Positions 44,281-57,700 of a stretch of DNA of 64,000 nucleotides are shown here, piece by piece; position 1 is the stretch's first letter; every line of letters begins with the position of its first letter. Position numbers and translations under genes: made by a program. Source of the DNA: Antedon bifida. Its lineage: Eukaryota > Echinodermata > Crinoidea > Comatulida > Antedonidae. Where the stretch lies: NCBI GenBank assembly GCA_963402885.1, contig OY727097.1, forward strand, positions 4,712,001 through 4,776,000, given 5' to 3'. The notes beneath the pieces were generated by a model. That model was not told the origin of the DNA and ran no database searches. It was given only the letters and a program-made list of their open reading frames with translations.

Positions 44281-44779
44281 TAGCTTTTAGCAAGGGTGTT
44301 TAGTATAATGTTTGGTACGGTAGGCCTACTAAAAAGGCCCGAAAAACTTGATTTCACAAAACAATGGTGGTTTAAAATGCAAAACGACGGTACACTTAAA
44401 TCAATATTTCTTATTTTCCTAGTCTTGCTAAGTGCAATCAACTTTGTACTGTAAATACTGTGTCTATTCGATCCAAAATCAATGAAAAAGCGTCGACGTC
44501 GGAGCAAGACGCATCTATGACGACTTTAAACTCAATAACTAGGAATTCCAAATGTTCTGTGACATCAAATTAATTAAATTTTCTCGTCAATTATATTTTA
44601 TATATCGGGTAAATCAACAATTTCTTCGACGTAAATGTTAAACAAAATAAACACATTCGCTGACGTATGTTGATATGAGTTGTTTAATTTCTTTATTAAT
44701 ACTATTTAATCATATTCCATTTGTATAATAAGGATATAGATAATAAACACACAATTCATTTAAAACAAATATTTATTTT

Positions 44780-44917
44780 CAGGGCCGTAGCCAGACGATT
44801 TTCAATTTTCCACCCACCCCAATTCTCCAGCAGCACAGATCGTCAAATTTTATAATATTAATAATTATATTTAAAACATCTTTGCCTCGTCTGTTTTTAC
44901 CTCTCGCTACGGCCTTG
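44780..44917. repeat. Short inverted-repeat element with CAGGGCCGTAGC ends
   Basis: cagggccgtagc at the left and gctacggccttg at the right are inverted with one difference; 138 bp. No clear target duplication. Confidence 0.45.
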
Positions 44918-45249
44918 ACTGTGAAAGTGAATAATTCTTTTGTGACATTAAATTGCTTATTAGGAAAGGTTAATATTCTTTCGCATGTGAAAACCGGCAA
45001 AAAGATCATAGAAAGTTTTTTAGAGAGAGGGCGTTGTTTTTACACATATTTATGTGACGTCATGTAGCAACAGCACAAAACATTCATTACTTTTTTTTCG
45101 AAACAAAATGTTGAAAGTTTGATAAGCTAAATGAGTGTTTGTTACCAACAAAAAAACAGTTTTATTAATTAAAATAAATTAAAGATTCTGTTTCAAAGGT
45201 TCGGTACAGTAACATGCTTTATTATGATTAGTCTATTTTGGTATTCTGT

Positions 45250-45671
45250 ATAAAGTCTTAGCTAGCTAGGCCTGACGGTTCTTGACGAGTGGAGTAGGCT
45301 AGCTACTGTACTGACTGAGCTGAGGGAACGTTAAGGGGTTCGTAGTCTAGGCCTAGCCTAGTAGGGTCAGTAGGCCTAAACTACTACTAAGAGGTAGGTA
45401 GCCTCTCTCTAGTAGAGTAGGGTGGTAGTAGTAGTAGAATGGCAGTGAGTTGATAGTAGTAGGGGGCTAGGCCTATATGCCTATTATTTTTTTTAATTAA
45501 GAAAATGTTTTTCATTTTGTTGACTTTTTTAAAAAAAAATAAAATAAATGTTTCTCTTTCATTCATTCAAAATATAGGCCCCTAGTCGATAGGCTAGGTG
45601 ATAATTGTACTCATCAGAAAATACTCTCAAGGATAATAATAGAGGAACAATAGAAGCAAGACAACAAAAGG
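45250..45671 (+). promoter_or_regulatory. Likely ARMC3 promoter / 5' UTR region
   Basis: The sequence before the ARMC3 start contains a TAG/CTA-rich, AGGCCTA-rich island (45265-45480) followed by AT-rich sequence. Position argues for promoter or 5' UTR. No TATA box and no complete RFX X-box, expected for a cilium gene, was found by eye. Confidence 0.35.
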
Positions 45672-45719
45672 ATGGGTAAAAAGACAAAAAAAGAAAATGA
45701 CGCTCCTCCTAAGGATGTG
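45672..45719 (+). CDS. ARMC3: ARMC3 exon 1 (residues 1-16)
   Basis: Encodes MGKKTKKENDAPPKDV and ends in phase 0 at the donor gtaagc. The 5' UTR upstream is AT- and purine-rich; its length is unknown. Confidence 0.93.
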
Positions 45720-48700
45720 GTAAGCGTGCTATAAAATTAATAAGGTTGTTTAACATTCATATTATCATAAACAAGAATCGGATTTAAAAAAAATTGTTTT
45801 CTTTGCAGCAGTAGTATATTCAAACTACAAACATGGTTACAGTAAACTCTACACCTATAATAAGAGAAATGTTTATTGTAGCTTACACAGTGCAGTTTCT
45901 TTTTTATTCTTGAAAATAAAATATTGTAGACAAGATAATATATATAGAAACACATTGAGGGACTCACAAGCTACAGCTTTATAAGTCTCAACATCAAGTA
46001 CAGTACAATCAAGTATAAGTATAGAGATATTATAGTGAATATGGTTAAACAATGTCATTGATAATTAAGTTAAGCTCTTATTAACTTCTTTATAGTTTGA
46101 CCCTGTCTCAATTGAAAGTAAAAAGGCTGCCACTGTAGTGCTAATGTTGAGTAGTCCAGAAGATGCTATCCTGATCAAAGGTTGCGAAGCTATTTACAAA
46201 TATGCTGAAAAATGTAAGTGAATTTTACTGTTAATAATAATAGATTTGAAGCCAGAAGTTTTATTTAAGAGAAATTTTATATTTGTCAATTAAATAGGCA
46301 TTGCCTTGTTGAAGTTTATCGTCAGCTTGTCACGGCTGCAGAGAAATCCGCGTGTGTCAATACTTTGGTACTCACAGATTTCTAAAGCTACACTATCAAA
46401 GTTGTTTGACAAAAAAAGTGTGATGTGCCAAAAATATGGTAGTGATATGACATCATGTCCATGGGCACATCACATTTTATTGTCACATAAAGTTTGATAG
46501 TGTAGACAGAGCTTTAGATTGAAGATATAAGTTAAAGTTTTAATTTCACCTATTTTTCTGTTAAACTAACTATTCACTTTTTATCTCCATTGTTAGGTGA
46601 TGAAAATAAAGGTTTACTGATGGAGCTGGGTGCCATTCAACCTCTTCTACAGCTCATTGTTTCTGTTGAGAAAATTGTTAGACGGAATGCCATCATGGCC
46701 CTAGGAGTTCTATCAGGACATGGTAACATTACATATTGATTACTTTGTAGTAGATGTGTACAGTTGAACCCCTTTTTTGGGACACCACCCCCTGAACAGA
46801 GGATGTCCCTATTCAGGGGATACTTCCCTGTGAAGTGAACTTGAGGCTATATGTTTTAACACTATGGCCATCTCCTATTCAGGGGACTCTCTTATTAAGA
46901 GGACACTGTGATGGTTCTTACAGTTAGTGTTAAAGATAACTGAATCACTGGTCCAAAATGCTTTTATTTGGAGGGAGAAATGTAATGGTGAGACCTATCT
47001 ATTTCCAGTTTAGTATACATGACATTCTGTTAGTATACATGACATTCTGTAGATCAACTTTGTTATTTTTTATCAACTCTCTTAAACTTCTTGGCACATC
47101 ATATTTTAAATCACTTATCGATTCCATCCATAAATAACAAATTAATTTTGCATTGCATGAATTATTTATACAGTAATCTGTTTTACATAATTCACAGAAT
47201 ATGATAGTTAATATTCGTGTGAGATTTTTTTGAGTATTCAGATATTATTAATAATTGAATATTAACATAACCAGATCATTTATGCCATCTTTATTTTAGA
47301 CATTTCATCAATATTATATTTCTTAAGCACAGCTTAAGAAATAAAATATATGAAATTGAAATCGACTGATGTATATGAATTGAATTAACCATTATATGTT
47401 AAGTTTTATAGGATTTAAGAGAATACACAATTACAGTTTTTTGTTGTTGATAGCTTTTGATTTGTGATGACCGAGGACCGACGACCGACCAGTTCAGGTC
47501 AATCAATTTGTCGTCCGTTTTCGCCTGAAACCTAGATACCATCAAACCTGTGTCAAGGGAAGGACACGCGTCCCATGAATATCTCCACATGCGCACAATA
47601 AACTAACGTGACATGGTTTCTCAAATCGAAAGCTCCATTATACATACATGATGATTTGTTATGACACTATTAGTAAATAAATATAAACTCTGTTCATAAT
47701 GCCTAGTAGTACCATAGAATTGCAAGCCTAATAATAGTTATTTCATTATATCTTATTTTCTTCCAAAACGTATGGAATTTTTAGTCCCTATTATTTTAAA
47801 TAATAATTATTGTGTAAGCTAAAACAAAACAATTTCTGTATGGAACTTTCCTTTAAGATACCATATGAAATACTTAATACCAGATCAAAAAAAAAAAAAC
47901 TATCAAACTTATCTAAATTTATTCATACAATTTTGTATTTAGTTAGATGTTGTTTTTCGATATATCAATTATGTATTAAGACCAAATATTTATGTCTGGA
48001 AGTGTTTAGTTTGTTTCTGTATAAGATTGAAAGAATGTTCTTTCATACCCTGAAAAAGGGTCGATAAAGAATCATTGTCATTGTCATGAAATGTATTACT
48101 ATTTCTTTTTCAATTCCTTTGTTTTATTTAATGAGTTTGTTTATTTCTTACATTTTTAAAATTTTAGCTGAAGTCAGAAAGTTATTAAGGAAAGCTGACT
48201 GTATTCCAGATATCATTAAACTTCTTGGACCAGAAGGTATACTTTATTTTTTTATTTCATACGCATCCAACAGCGAGTAACTCGACAATTACAGGATGGA
48301 TAAATATTAATAATATTTTATTTATTGTATAATAAACAAAAAGCACTTGGTAATAATATTTATACTAGAATAACAAAGTCTGTTTATTAAGTTTTTCAGT
48401 AATATCAATTGTGATACACTCTGTAGACCACTACAACCCATGTGTCAGTTATTTAGAGATTGTTAACAATTATGCTGGTGACCACATCCCATAGAAGGAA
48501 TGAAGTAAAAAAATTATTAGATTTTCTAAAGTAAAATATAAACTGATTGGAGTTGTGGCTTGGTGATTATGGTGCTTGGCTACCAATCTAAGGGTCCTGG
48601 GTTGTCAGTGTCAGGATTTTTTCTAATGACAAATTACAACTCCACCACTCCCAAAGACTTTGTTTATGTAGAGCATCTTGTGTATATGTTTGTCTTGTGA

Positions 48701-51700
48701 ACAGGATTGCCACATTTAAGAAGGATAGTGAAAGAATTCGCTTATGATTATTCTTTTCTATTCTATTCTTTATATATTTTTCTAAATATATAAAGAAAAC
48801 AAAAAGCAATATTAATATTTCAGTGCCATTAACAAGCCTTTTGGCACAAATTTTAGAACTGCATTATAATATCCTAAACTGAATTTCTTCGTTACGTAAA
48901 TGTATCCCCTCTTTGGAAGGAGAGGCTAATGTTGGTTTATCTAGTTAAGTGGCAATCATAGACTACCAACATCGCTAGTGGTTTGTGTTTATTGTATATT
49001 TAACTTTTAATTCAAATAAATTATGATTGGATATAACAATATATAAAATACAGAATTATAAAAAGATTAAAACATCTTTTCTATATTTCTAGAGGAAACG
49101 TTAGTTCATGAGTTCTCCACATTATGTCTACTAAACATGGCACAAGAGTTCATTTCAAAGGAACAGATAATGCAGAATGATGGTTTGGAGCCTTTGATCA
49201 TGCTATTATCAGATCCTGATGCAGATGTACAGAAGAATGCTGCAGAAGCCATCTCTTTGTTACTGCAGGATTACGCATGTCGATCTGTGATCAGGTCTGT
49301 ACAATGTCAGTTTATCTTTGAAACTAAGGCTGTGTCTACACTATCAAACTAGTTTGACAAAAAAAGTTTGATGTGCTCAAATATGGTGATGATATGCCAT
49401 CATCATGGTCATATATGGGTACTTCCATTTTTTTGTCACATAAAGTTTGATAGTGTAGACAGAGCTTAAGACATGCCATCTGTTAAAAACTATTGTAGAA
49501 CCCCCTTTTTGGAACACCCCTATTGTGAAACAAAATTGTTTAGCACTATGACCAAAGGGGACACTCTATTAAGGGGACTAATTTTTGGTCTTGAAGGTGT
49601 TCAATGAATAGAGGTTCTACTGTATTAGCTTAACCTATATCCAGCCCATACTGTTATGTATATTAAAAAAACATACATATTAAAAACAACCTTTTCAACT
49701 TTTTTTTTCTTCAATTCTATTAAATAGGTTATTAATTATTGAATTATTTTTTCCAGGAATCTTGGTGGACTGCCCCCATTGTTAGAGCTTCTAAAATCAG
49801 ATTATCCGATAATTCAGGAGACTGCCCTCAAGTGTTTGATAACCTGTACTCAAGAAGTAGATAACAGGGAAGCCATGAGGGAAATTGAAGGTCTGGAGAT
49901 TCTTGTAGACTTCATAGGAAATAAGGTATAGTTTTCAGTTACTGTTTTTATGTAGGTCTATGTAATGTTTAATACAATCTCAAATATGGTATGCCGACTG
50001 TTCACTAGAGAGTCACCTAGGTGACAGTGAAGTGATGCCAACAGTGCAGGCATTCCTCAAAATAGCTGCTGCATATCTGTTCCAAAATATAATTTAGTGT
50101 GTAAGAATAATTACAAAATATTTTGAAAACTCACATAAATGATAAGCATATTCAGTGTATTAAATTTAACTTGCTTTAATTAGATATTTATATCAACTTA
50201 TCTAAAGCTGATCAGTGACCTGATATTCCATTAGAGCAGATTATTATTCTCATTTAGGCCAAATTTAGCCAAAAGGAGGAGATACAAAAGATTCTCTTAT
50301 TATAAGTCTTTCTGAGTGGATTTGTTTTTGTCATGAGAAGAAATCATGGTATTTGACCGCATTTGAACCCAGCAGGACCCTCCACTCCATCTCACTAATC
50401 TATGTCATTGTGTTCTTTCAGGAATATGAAGAATTACACGTGCATGCTCTTCTTGTGATGGCTAACTGTCTGGAAGATGTTGAGAGCATGGAACTTATTC
50501 AGAGTACTGGTGGTCTCCAGAAGCTGATGGCATTCGCTGCTGAATCACAGATACCAGAAGTACAGAGCTACACTGCCAGAGCAATAGCAAGGGCAGCCAG
50601 AAACAGTAAAGTCCATCTTCTATTTATGTTCTATATTTATCTATCCATTAATATTTGTGTATTTATCCAATATATCTATACATCTATCTATATATATATA
50701 TAGATAGACAAATTTATTTCAACTTTATTTGTATTGTATCAATTATTATTATGAATTATTTATGATACAGACGAAAATTGCAAGATCTTCCATGAACAAG
50801 AAGGAGAGAAGACGTTGATTGTCTTGTTAGAAGTTGAAAGTCCGCAAGTGCAGGCATCATGCTGCCAAGCCCTTGCAATTATGGCTGAGAACCCCCTAAG
50901 TAGGAGCACTATATTTGAATATGGTAAGCTGATTGAATTTATTTATGACCCACCAAGGATAACCATTTTGGTACCTAAGAACCAACTCTAAAATAATTTT
51001 ATGTTGGCTATACACGGGGCTATATATAGTACACGTATGTTCATTTTCTAAACATTTCAGATGGTATTGGACCAATTGTAAAACTTCTAACAAGTGAAAA
51101 CGAAGATGTCCGTGAAGCATCCTCACTAGCAATAGCAAACCTGACAAACGCCATGATTCAAAATTGCGTTGAGGTGTCAGACAGAAACGGTATCGGCCCC
51201 CTGATCGAGTTACTTCACGACAGTAAAGAGGGAGCTCAGGCGAACGCTGCATCTGCTCTGACTAACTTGGCCACTGATGAGATTCTTCGTACAGAAACTC
51301 TAGGAAAAGGAGTGGTTGGGGCTCTAATTGCCCCAATGCAGTCTTCGTAAGTATTAGATTTGACAGAATTTTGTTTTTTGCTTTTGTCTCCCCTCAAAAT
51401 TGTCTTTTATACTTATTGTAATGTACATTGTACATAGCTTGCTACAAATCACAGGATCTTTTCCATGACCAAAACCAACACCTCAACCTCATAAAGGGGA
51501 CTTTTTTAAAGGGTCTGTGGCACAGTGTGTTGGATGTTGGATTACTGATCATTAGTTTGAATCCAACTCTCGCCGAATTGCTTGTATCCTTAGGCAAGAT
51601 ACTTTACTTATGTCTGCCTCTCTCCACCCAGATGTAAATGGGTATGCGGTTAGATCAAGATCAATTACTAGCTGGATTGTGGGAATATGTTTCCATTCAT

Positions 51701-54700
51701 GTTTAATCCAAAAAAATGACCGGGGTAATCATTTGAAGCGCTTAGAATATTATTATTATTAACACTGTTAGGTTAAAATAATTTAAACGGACAATTTATT
51801 TTTGAATCTTTCTAATATAACATTTTTTGTTTGCAGGAATACAAATGTCCAGAGCAAAGCGTTGTTGGCACTTGCTTCGTTCGTTTCGGATTCTGAAGCT
51901 AAGGCTCAGGTTTGTTTGTTTATATCTTTTAAAAACTAAAATATAAACTGAGATAATAATTATATAAGATGTTTAATTTGCATTTATAATAACAATACAT
52001 GTTATGCGCACATAATCACTTTAAACATTAACATTATATCATCTACTATATGATAATAATAATAATGCAGATTTCTAGAGCGCACTTCGCCACCAAAGGT
52101 GTTCAAGATTATAAAATGATATGGCCATGGATAACAGCCCCACTTAACTTCTCATCCATTCACTGATAGAGAAAGTACTTTCAAGGAATGTAGTATTTAA
52201 ATACGTATTACTTATGTTTCAGTTCCGAGGATTAGGAGGGCTGCCACCGTTATTAAAGCTGCTCCAGTCCAACAATGATGAAGTAAGACGAGCTGCATCT
52301 TGGGCAGTGGTGGTGTGTGCAAACGATCCAGTCATAGCTAATGAGCTTTGCAAAATAGGGTGAGCTAGTTACAAGAGTATTTGAGTGCGAAGATGGATTC
52401 CCCACTCCTTTCTACACTACTTCAAAAATTTACATTCAGTCATTGCATAGTGATTCACTTTACTTTTTAACTTTATTATATAAAATCGCTTTGTCGCCCT
52501 CTATAGCACATATATTCATATTAAATAATCCAAAGGAAAATTACATAACAATATTGACAATACTGTGGTTATCAGTGGCTGGATCTCAATTGAAATGCAA
52601 ATAAAACAAGCAGAAAGCTAAATCAAAATGGTGAAGTAGAACATCCAGAAAGAATATGCCAAAAAACACTATTTCTTCGTCAAACCTAACTTATTTGTAT
52701 TTTAAATTTATGATAGATACAAAATGTGCCCAAAGTGTATAAAATAATATACACATAATGGTAATTTAGTTTTCCTATTTTTTAGTGGGTTAGAGGTTTT
52801 ACAGGACATACAACAATCAACCACAAAACAGAACAGCTTCAGCGACTCTGCATTGGAAAGGCTTCTTGATAACGCCTTGCCAGCCAAGTATGCACTGACG
52901 GGGAAACTATCAGCAACTGATGTCATTGGAGATGGCTTTTATGATGCTGGAAAGGTCTGGTTATAGTTGGAATTTATGAAAAGTATAGTACTGTAGAACC
53001 CCTCCTTTCAAACACCCCTATTCAAGGGAGTATTACGGGGACACATTCTCTCTTGAAATACTGTATAGCCTAACTATCAATGAAACATTTTGTTACTGCT
53101 TGAAGGTGTCCCCTTAATAGAGGTTCTACTAAATGTGTTATGCATATCTGTATTCAATACACTCCAATATATAAATATATAAAGTACATATTATTTTGTA
53201 AATTATTATTTTATCTCATTTGAATATAGATTCGAGCCGGGTCACGGTTTTTTACTCTTGAGGAATTAAGTAAAGGAGAAGTCAATCAGAAAAGGCCCAT
53301 TTTACTGGTAAACTTTGCTCCGTCTACAAGGTAATGTTTGTTATATATATATACAAGTGTGGTTATGAATGTACATCTATTACACAACACTTAGTGGCAA
53401 GTAAATACACAGGAGGCTAGATAGAACATTCTCCTTAAAGCCTGTTCTTCCATTAGACAAGTTTGGTTGCGCGAATTCAATGTTTTGCATAGAAAAGAAG
53501 TCATGCTACACTTTCCACAAGAGTGAACAGCTATTTCGTGTCTGCCGTGTGCTTTTCAATTCGCATGAGTGCTCATGAACGTGTCATGTCTCATTTTTAC
53601 AAAAAGTAGAAACAATTCAAACTAAATAAAAATTATAAAAAATACTAATTTTGCTGAAGTGAAAAACTCTAGAAAGTATTCTTCATCGCAAAGAGGGATT
53701 TGGAAGATGGAAACGTGAATATGCATGCGTATAAGCTGATGTTTTTTATTCGCACAAACAAATCAAGGACACTAATATATCCCTGTCAAAGCGTATAGTG
53801 ACTGCTCCTAACTGTCCTTTTGTTTGTTAGTTTGCCAGCATCACCTGTTCCAGCATCATCGGAACTGGACGTGAAACAAGACTCAAAGATACAAGTTAGT
53901 GGCAGGTCATCTAGAACTCTTCTTAAAGGGTTGGTATCTATGTATAAACATGTGTTTGTATGTCTATCTCAACTAAAACTAATTTACTAATCAAATATTT
54001 GTCATGAATTGCCTGATACACTGTCTTTTCATATTTTACGGATATAAACTGTCAATTACCACTACAGTATAGATGGAAACACACTTTTTTATGTTGAGGG
54101 TGTTTGTATTCCTCTCTCACCTAAAACTAAGCAATTACTTGTGTGAATGGCCTAGATACAATGCAGCGTTCTAATATGTTTCCTCCTTGTTTTGTGACTT
54201 TTTTTTTGATGATTACCTTTTAATCTCAACCCAAGATACACCTAAGACTAGAGTATCATTTATTTAACAGTAATATCAATTTCATGTTACCATTTTATCC
54301 GTGTGTGTGATCCCAATTTGACTTTTTCACTTTCACTTGTGTACTTACCAATACCTGCATTTTAATGGAAAGACTTTCCTGTTTGATGTACAAATGTTTT
54401 GCTTAGTTTAGTACATTAGGGCTAGCATGGTGGATATTTCCTGATTAGCTAGATTAAATAAACACATTTAAGGACAATTATTGTGTAACAATGATAATGA
54501 TATTCTAATGTTGTGAAACCTATATACGCTGTACAATTAACTATTAACCTGGTCATTTGTTGATCAAACACATATGGAAACCATACTCCCATAATGCAGC
54601 TAGTAATCACAGTTGTGTCTTGACCTTACCAGGTACCCATTTGTACACCTGGGTGGAGTATACACAGTCACTGTAATAGTAGGTAGAAATAGTCCATTCC

Positions 54701-57700
54701 CGCCTGTTACCTACAAGTGTTTGTCTGTTGTCACTCATTTGAGAATTCCTTTGAAGCACTGCACTCAACTAATCTCTAACGGGACCAATCAAATTGGCTC
54801 CTTTGTAATATCCCAGTTTCTTTAATTCGACACGCTTACAAACAACAGTGCGTTGATGTTTGCCAATACTAGGGCGAAGCGGGAAAGCAAGAAAGAACGT
54901 GAGGAACGTGAGTTACGTGAACGGCTGGAGGCAGAGCGATTGGAGGAACAGCAGGCATTATTGGCACAGCAACCGCCGACCTTTGAACCCCCGACAGATT
55001 CAAAACTGGAGGAGTATCTGAATGATGTTGTTTTAAATATTGCACCTCTTCCAACAACACAAGAACAAGTTATTCAACTAGCGCAGTAAGTTATTATTTT
55101 TTTTTATTTTTAATTTGTGTCATAATTTGTTTATTTGAACTGAAAGGAACCAGTATGTATGTGATTACTTCGACATATGGAACTTATTGTAGCTATATTT
55201 GTTTACGGTTTGCATGGTGAAATCAATTGTTGATATAAAGTTTGCGGTACACCATGTATATTAGTTCTGAAAAGAACTGTTGAGTTTCTCAACGTTTCGA
55301 TCAATATGCTTTGATCGTCCTTAGGAGTGTAATATACACGGTGTACCGCAAACTTGTAGCAACAATATTGTAGCTAGTCGTGTTTACCATACCGTGCGCA
55401 TGATGTGCTTAGTAGTTGACTTTAAACTCAATCAATACTGGTCGCAGTTACTCATACTGCACACATGATGTGATTTTTTTTCCTTTCAGTTCCGAAACAA
55501 TTTACCATGCTCAACTCAATTGTATGTCATATTTGTTTCAAAATTGTGCATGACTTTGAGTTGAGGCCAATTAAGTTCAGTTGCTTGGAGCAGTTGACAC
55601 AGTTGCATTGAGTTCCATGTCCACATAAGCCCATGTTAAGGTGGCCTAATTCCAGTTTGCTTAGTTTCCAGTTGAACTGAATAAATATACATTTAAATTT
55701 TTTTTGTTTTAGATTTAAAAATAGCATTGAAACTGGACAGTTTTTACTGCAAAAATTCTACTTTAAGAATATTTTCTTATCTTATTTCTCTTAATTTCTC
55801 ATTGAACTGTGCTTGATATCACCTTCTTCAACCCTGATAAGGACTATAAACTGTAGGTCCAGTGTACATATCTAGCTCATATGCACTTTAAAGGAATTAG
55901 TACATCTTTTTAGACGAGTAGGGGATTACCCCGGTGTACTACTGTAGTACATCACAGCCACTGATTATAACTCGGCCATCTGGGAGACCAGTCTGAAGAG
56001 GTCGCCCAGTATAAATAAAATATTTCAATTCAAATATGCAATCAAGTATTCTTAAACGATTTGAGCAACAGGATCAGAATTCTTAAACATTTTCTAGTTT
56101 CATTATTAGTTTAATACCAATACTCTCACACTGATTAAAATCTAAGTTTTGATTTGCAAATTGAAAGTTCACATAATGTTGATAAAGCAAATTCTTTTGA
56201 CGAACCGAAATTAATTTGTGTCTGTTTAGAGAGGGTGATATATTTAGTTCCGTTACAGTACATTTAGTACTACAGTATTAGTATAATTGTTTAAGTAAAC
56301 TTAATTTTCAAGTTTACTTCCTCTTACCGTTTGACGGCCTTCTAATAATATAACAATGAATGAATTAAACATGTCCTGTTTAAATCCTTTTTGACAAATT
56401 GTATTAAATGGAAAGTTTATGTCTGTTAATAACCTATAGTGTTTGAATAGCTTGACATCATTTTATAAGAATGTCTCTAATCTGCATGGATCTGGTTATT
56501 TACAAATTACTTTACAAATTTGTATATAGGTTATTACAAAAACATGTTATTATAGGGGTTTAGTCACAAGATTAAGAAATTGAACCAAAAGATGTCATGA
56601 TATATTATCAATTATCAATTAATTCAAAGGGCAAATCTACGTTTAACACTTCAATTTAATATAAAATTATATCATTATTAATTCATTTTAACCACAACAA
56701 TTCTGGTCCTCTAATCAATCTTCCTTCGCTTCATAATCGGAGAAGATTTTATAACATCATCATGTCCATATATGGGCACATCACATTTTTTTGTCACATA
56801 AATAGTTTAGACAGAGCTTAAGACTTAAGAGGTGTATCAAATTTTATTGTTGAACAGTAAAAAATTATAGTGTATAAAGTACATCACAAACTTTTAATGA
56901 TATATCTCATTTCGTATATGTTTGAAATTGATCTTAGGTTTGTGAGCGATAAAATGGGCGGAAGTATTGATAGAGGACAGTTGTCGGGCTTCAGTTACGA
57001 ACTACCTGTCAGTCAGCTAAAGTATGACCTGCAAAGCAACGTGGTTCCGATCGGTAAGATTACGACCGGAATTCACTACCACCGAGCTCTCCTGTTCAAG
57101 GTAAATTGTTTATAAGGATTTGTAATTTTAAACCGCAGACTGCATATTATGTCCTACCTTTTTTTTGTTTGTGAACACACCTTTAATGTCAAACCAGGCT
57201 TATCTGTTAACATTATGATACATAATACAGTGGAACCCCTATTAAAGGGACACCTTCTGGACCAAACAAAATGTCCCCAGAATAGGGATTTGATATATAT
57301 ATAAACACAGCAGGCAAAGAACATTAATTCTAAACCTCCCTGTGATATACTGAAATTTAATTAATTAATTTGAAACGATAAAGATGAGGAAATCTGTGAG
57401 AATGAGAAAAAGTCGCCCCAACCGAGACTCGAACTCAGACCGTCTGCTTGATATGCAGTTGTCCTAACCATTAGACCACTGGGGCTTTCATGGTATTGTT
57501 CAAACTCGATTGGATAGCAACTCTTTAACATTCTCGGCGTGGTACGGCGGAACACCACTGGTCCTCAGTAGTACGCACTCGCAACAGAGATCAAATTGAT
57601 ACCCCCTCATCTATATATATATTTACCTCCCAAATAGGGAGTGTCTGTGATGATAAAACATATATTACCCCTTGCCATTTCCTGGGACTGTATCTCCCTA

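Noticed and set aside
54613-54825. 70-codon plus-strand frame in ARMC3 intron 14 as an extra exon
   Set aside because: Not needed for phase continuity between exons 14 and 15 and has no similarity to ARMC3.
57414-57485. A functional tRNA gene
   Set aside because: The core is repeated with its flanks at 31811-32028, has an unusual AUC anticodon and a mismatch at the top of the anticodon stem; a repeat is the simpler reading.
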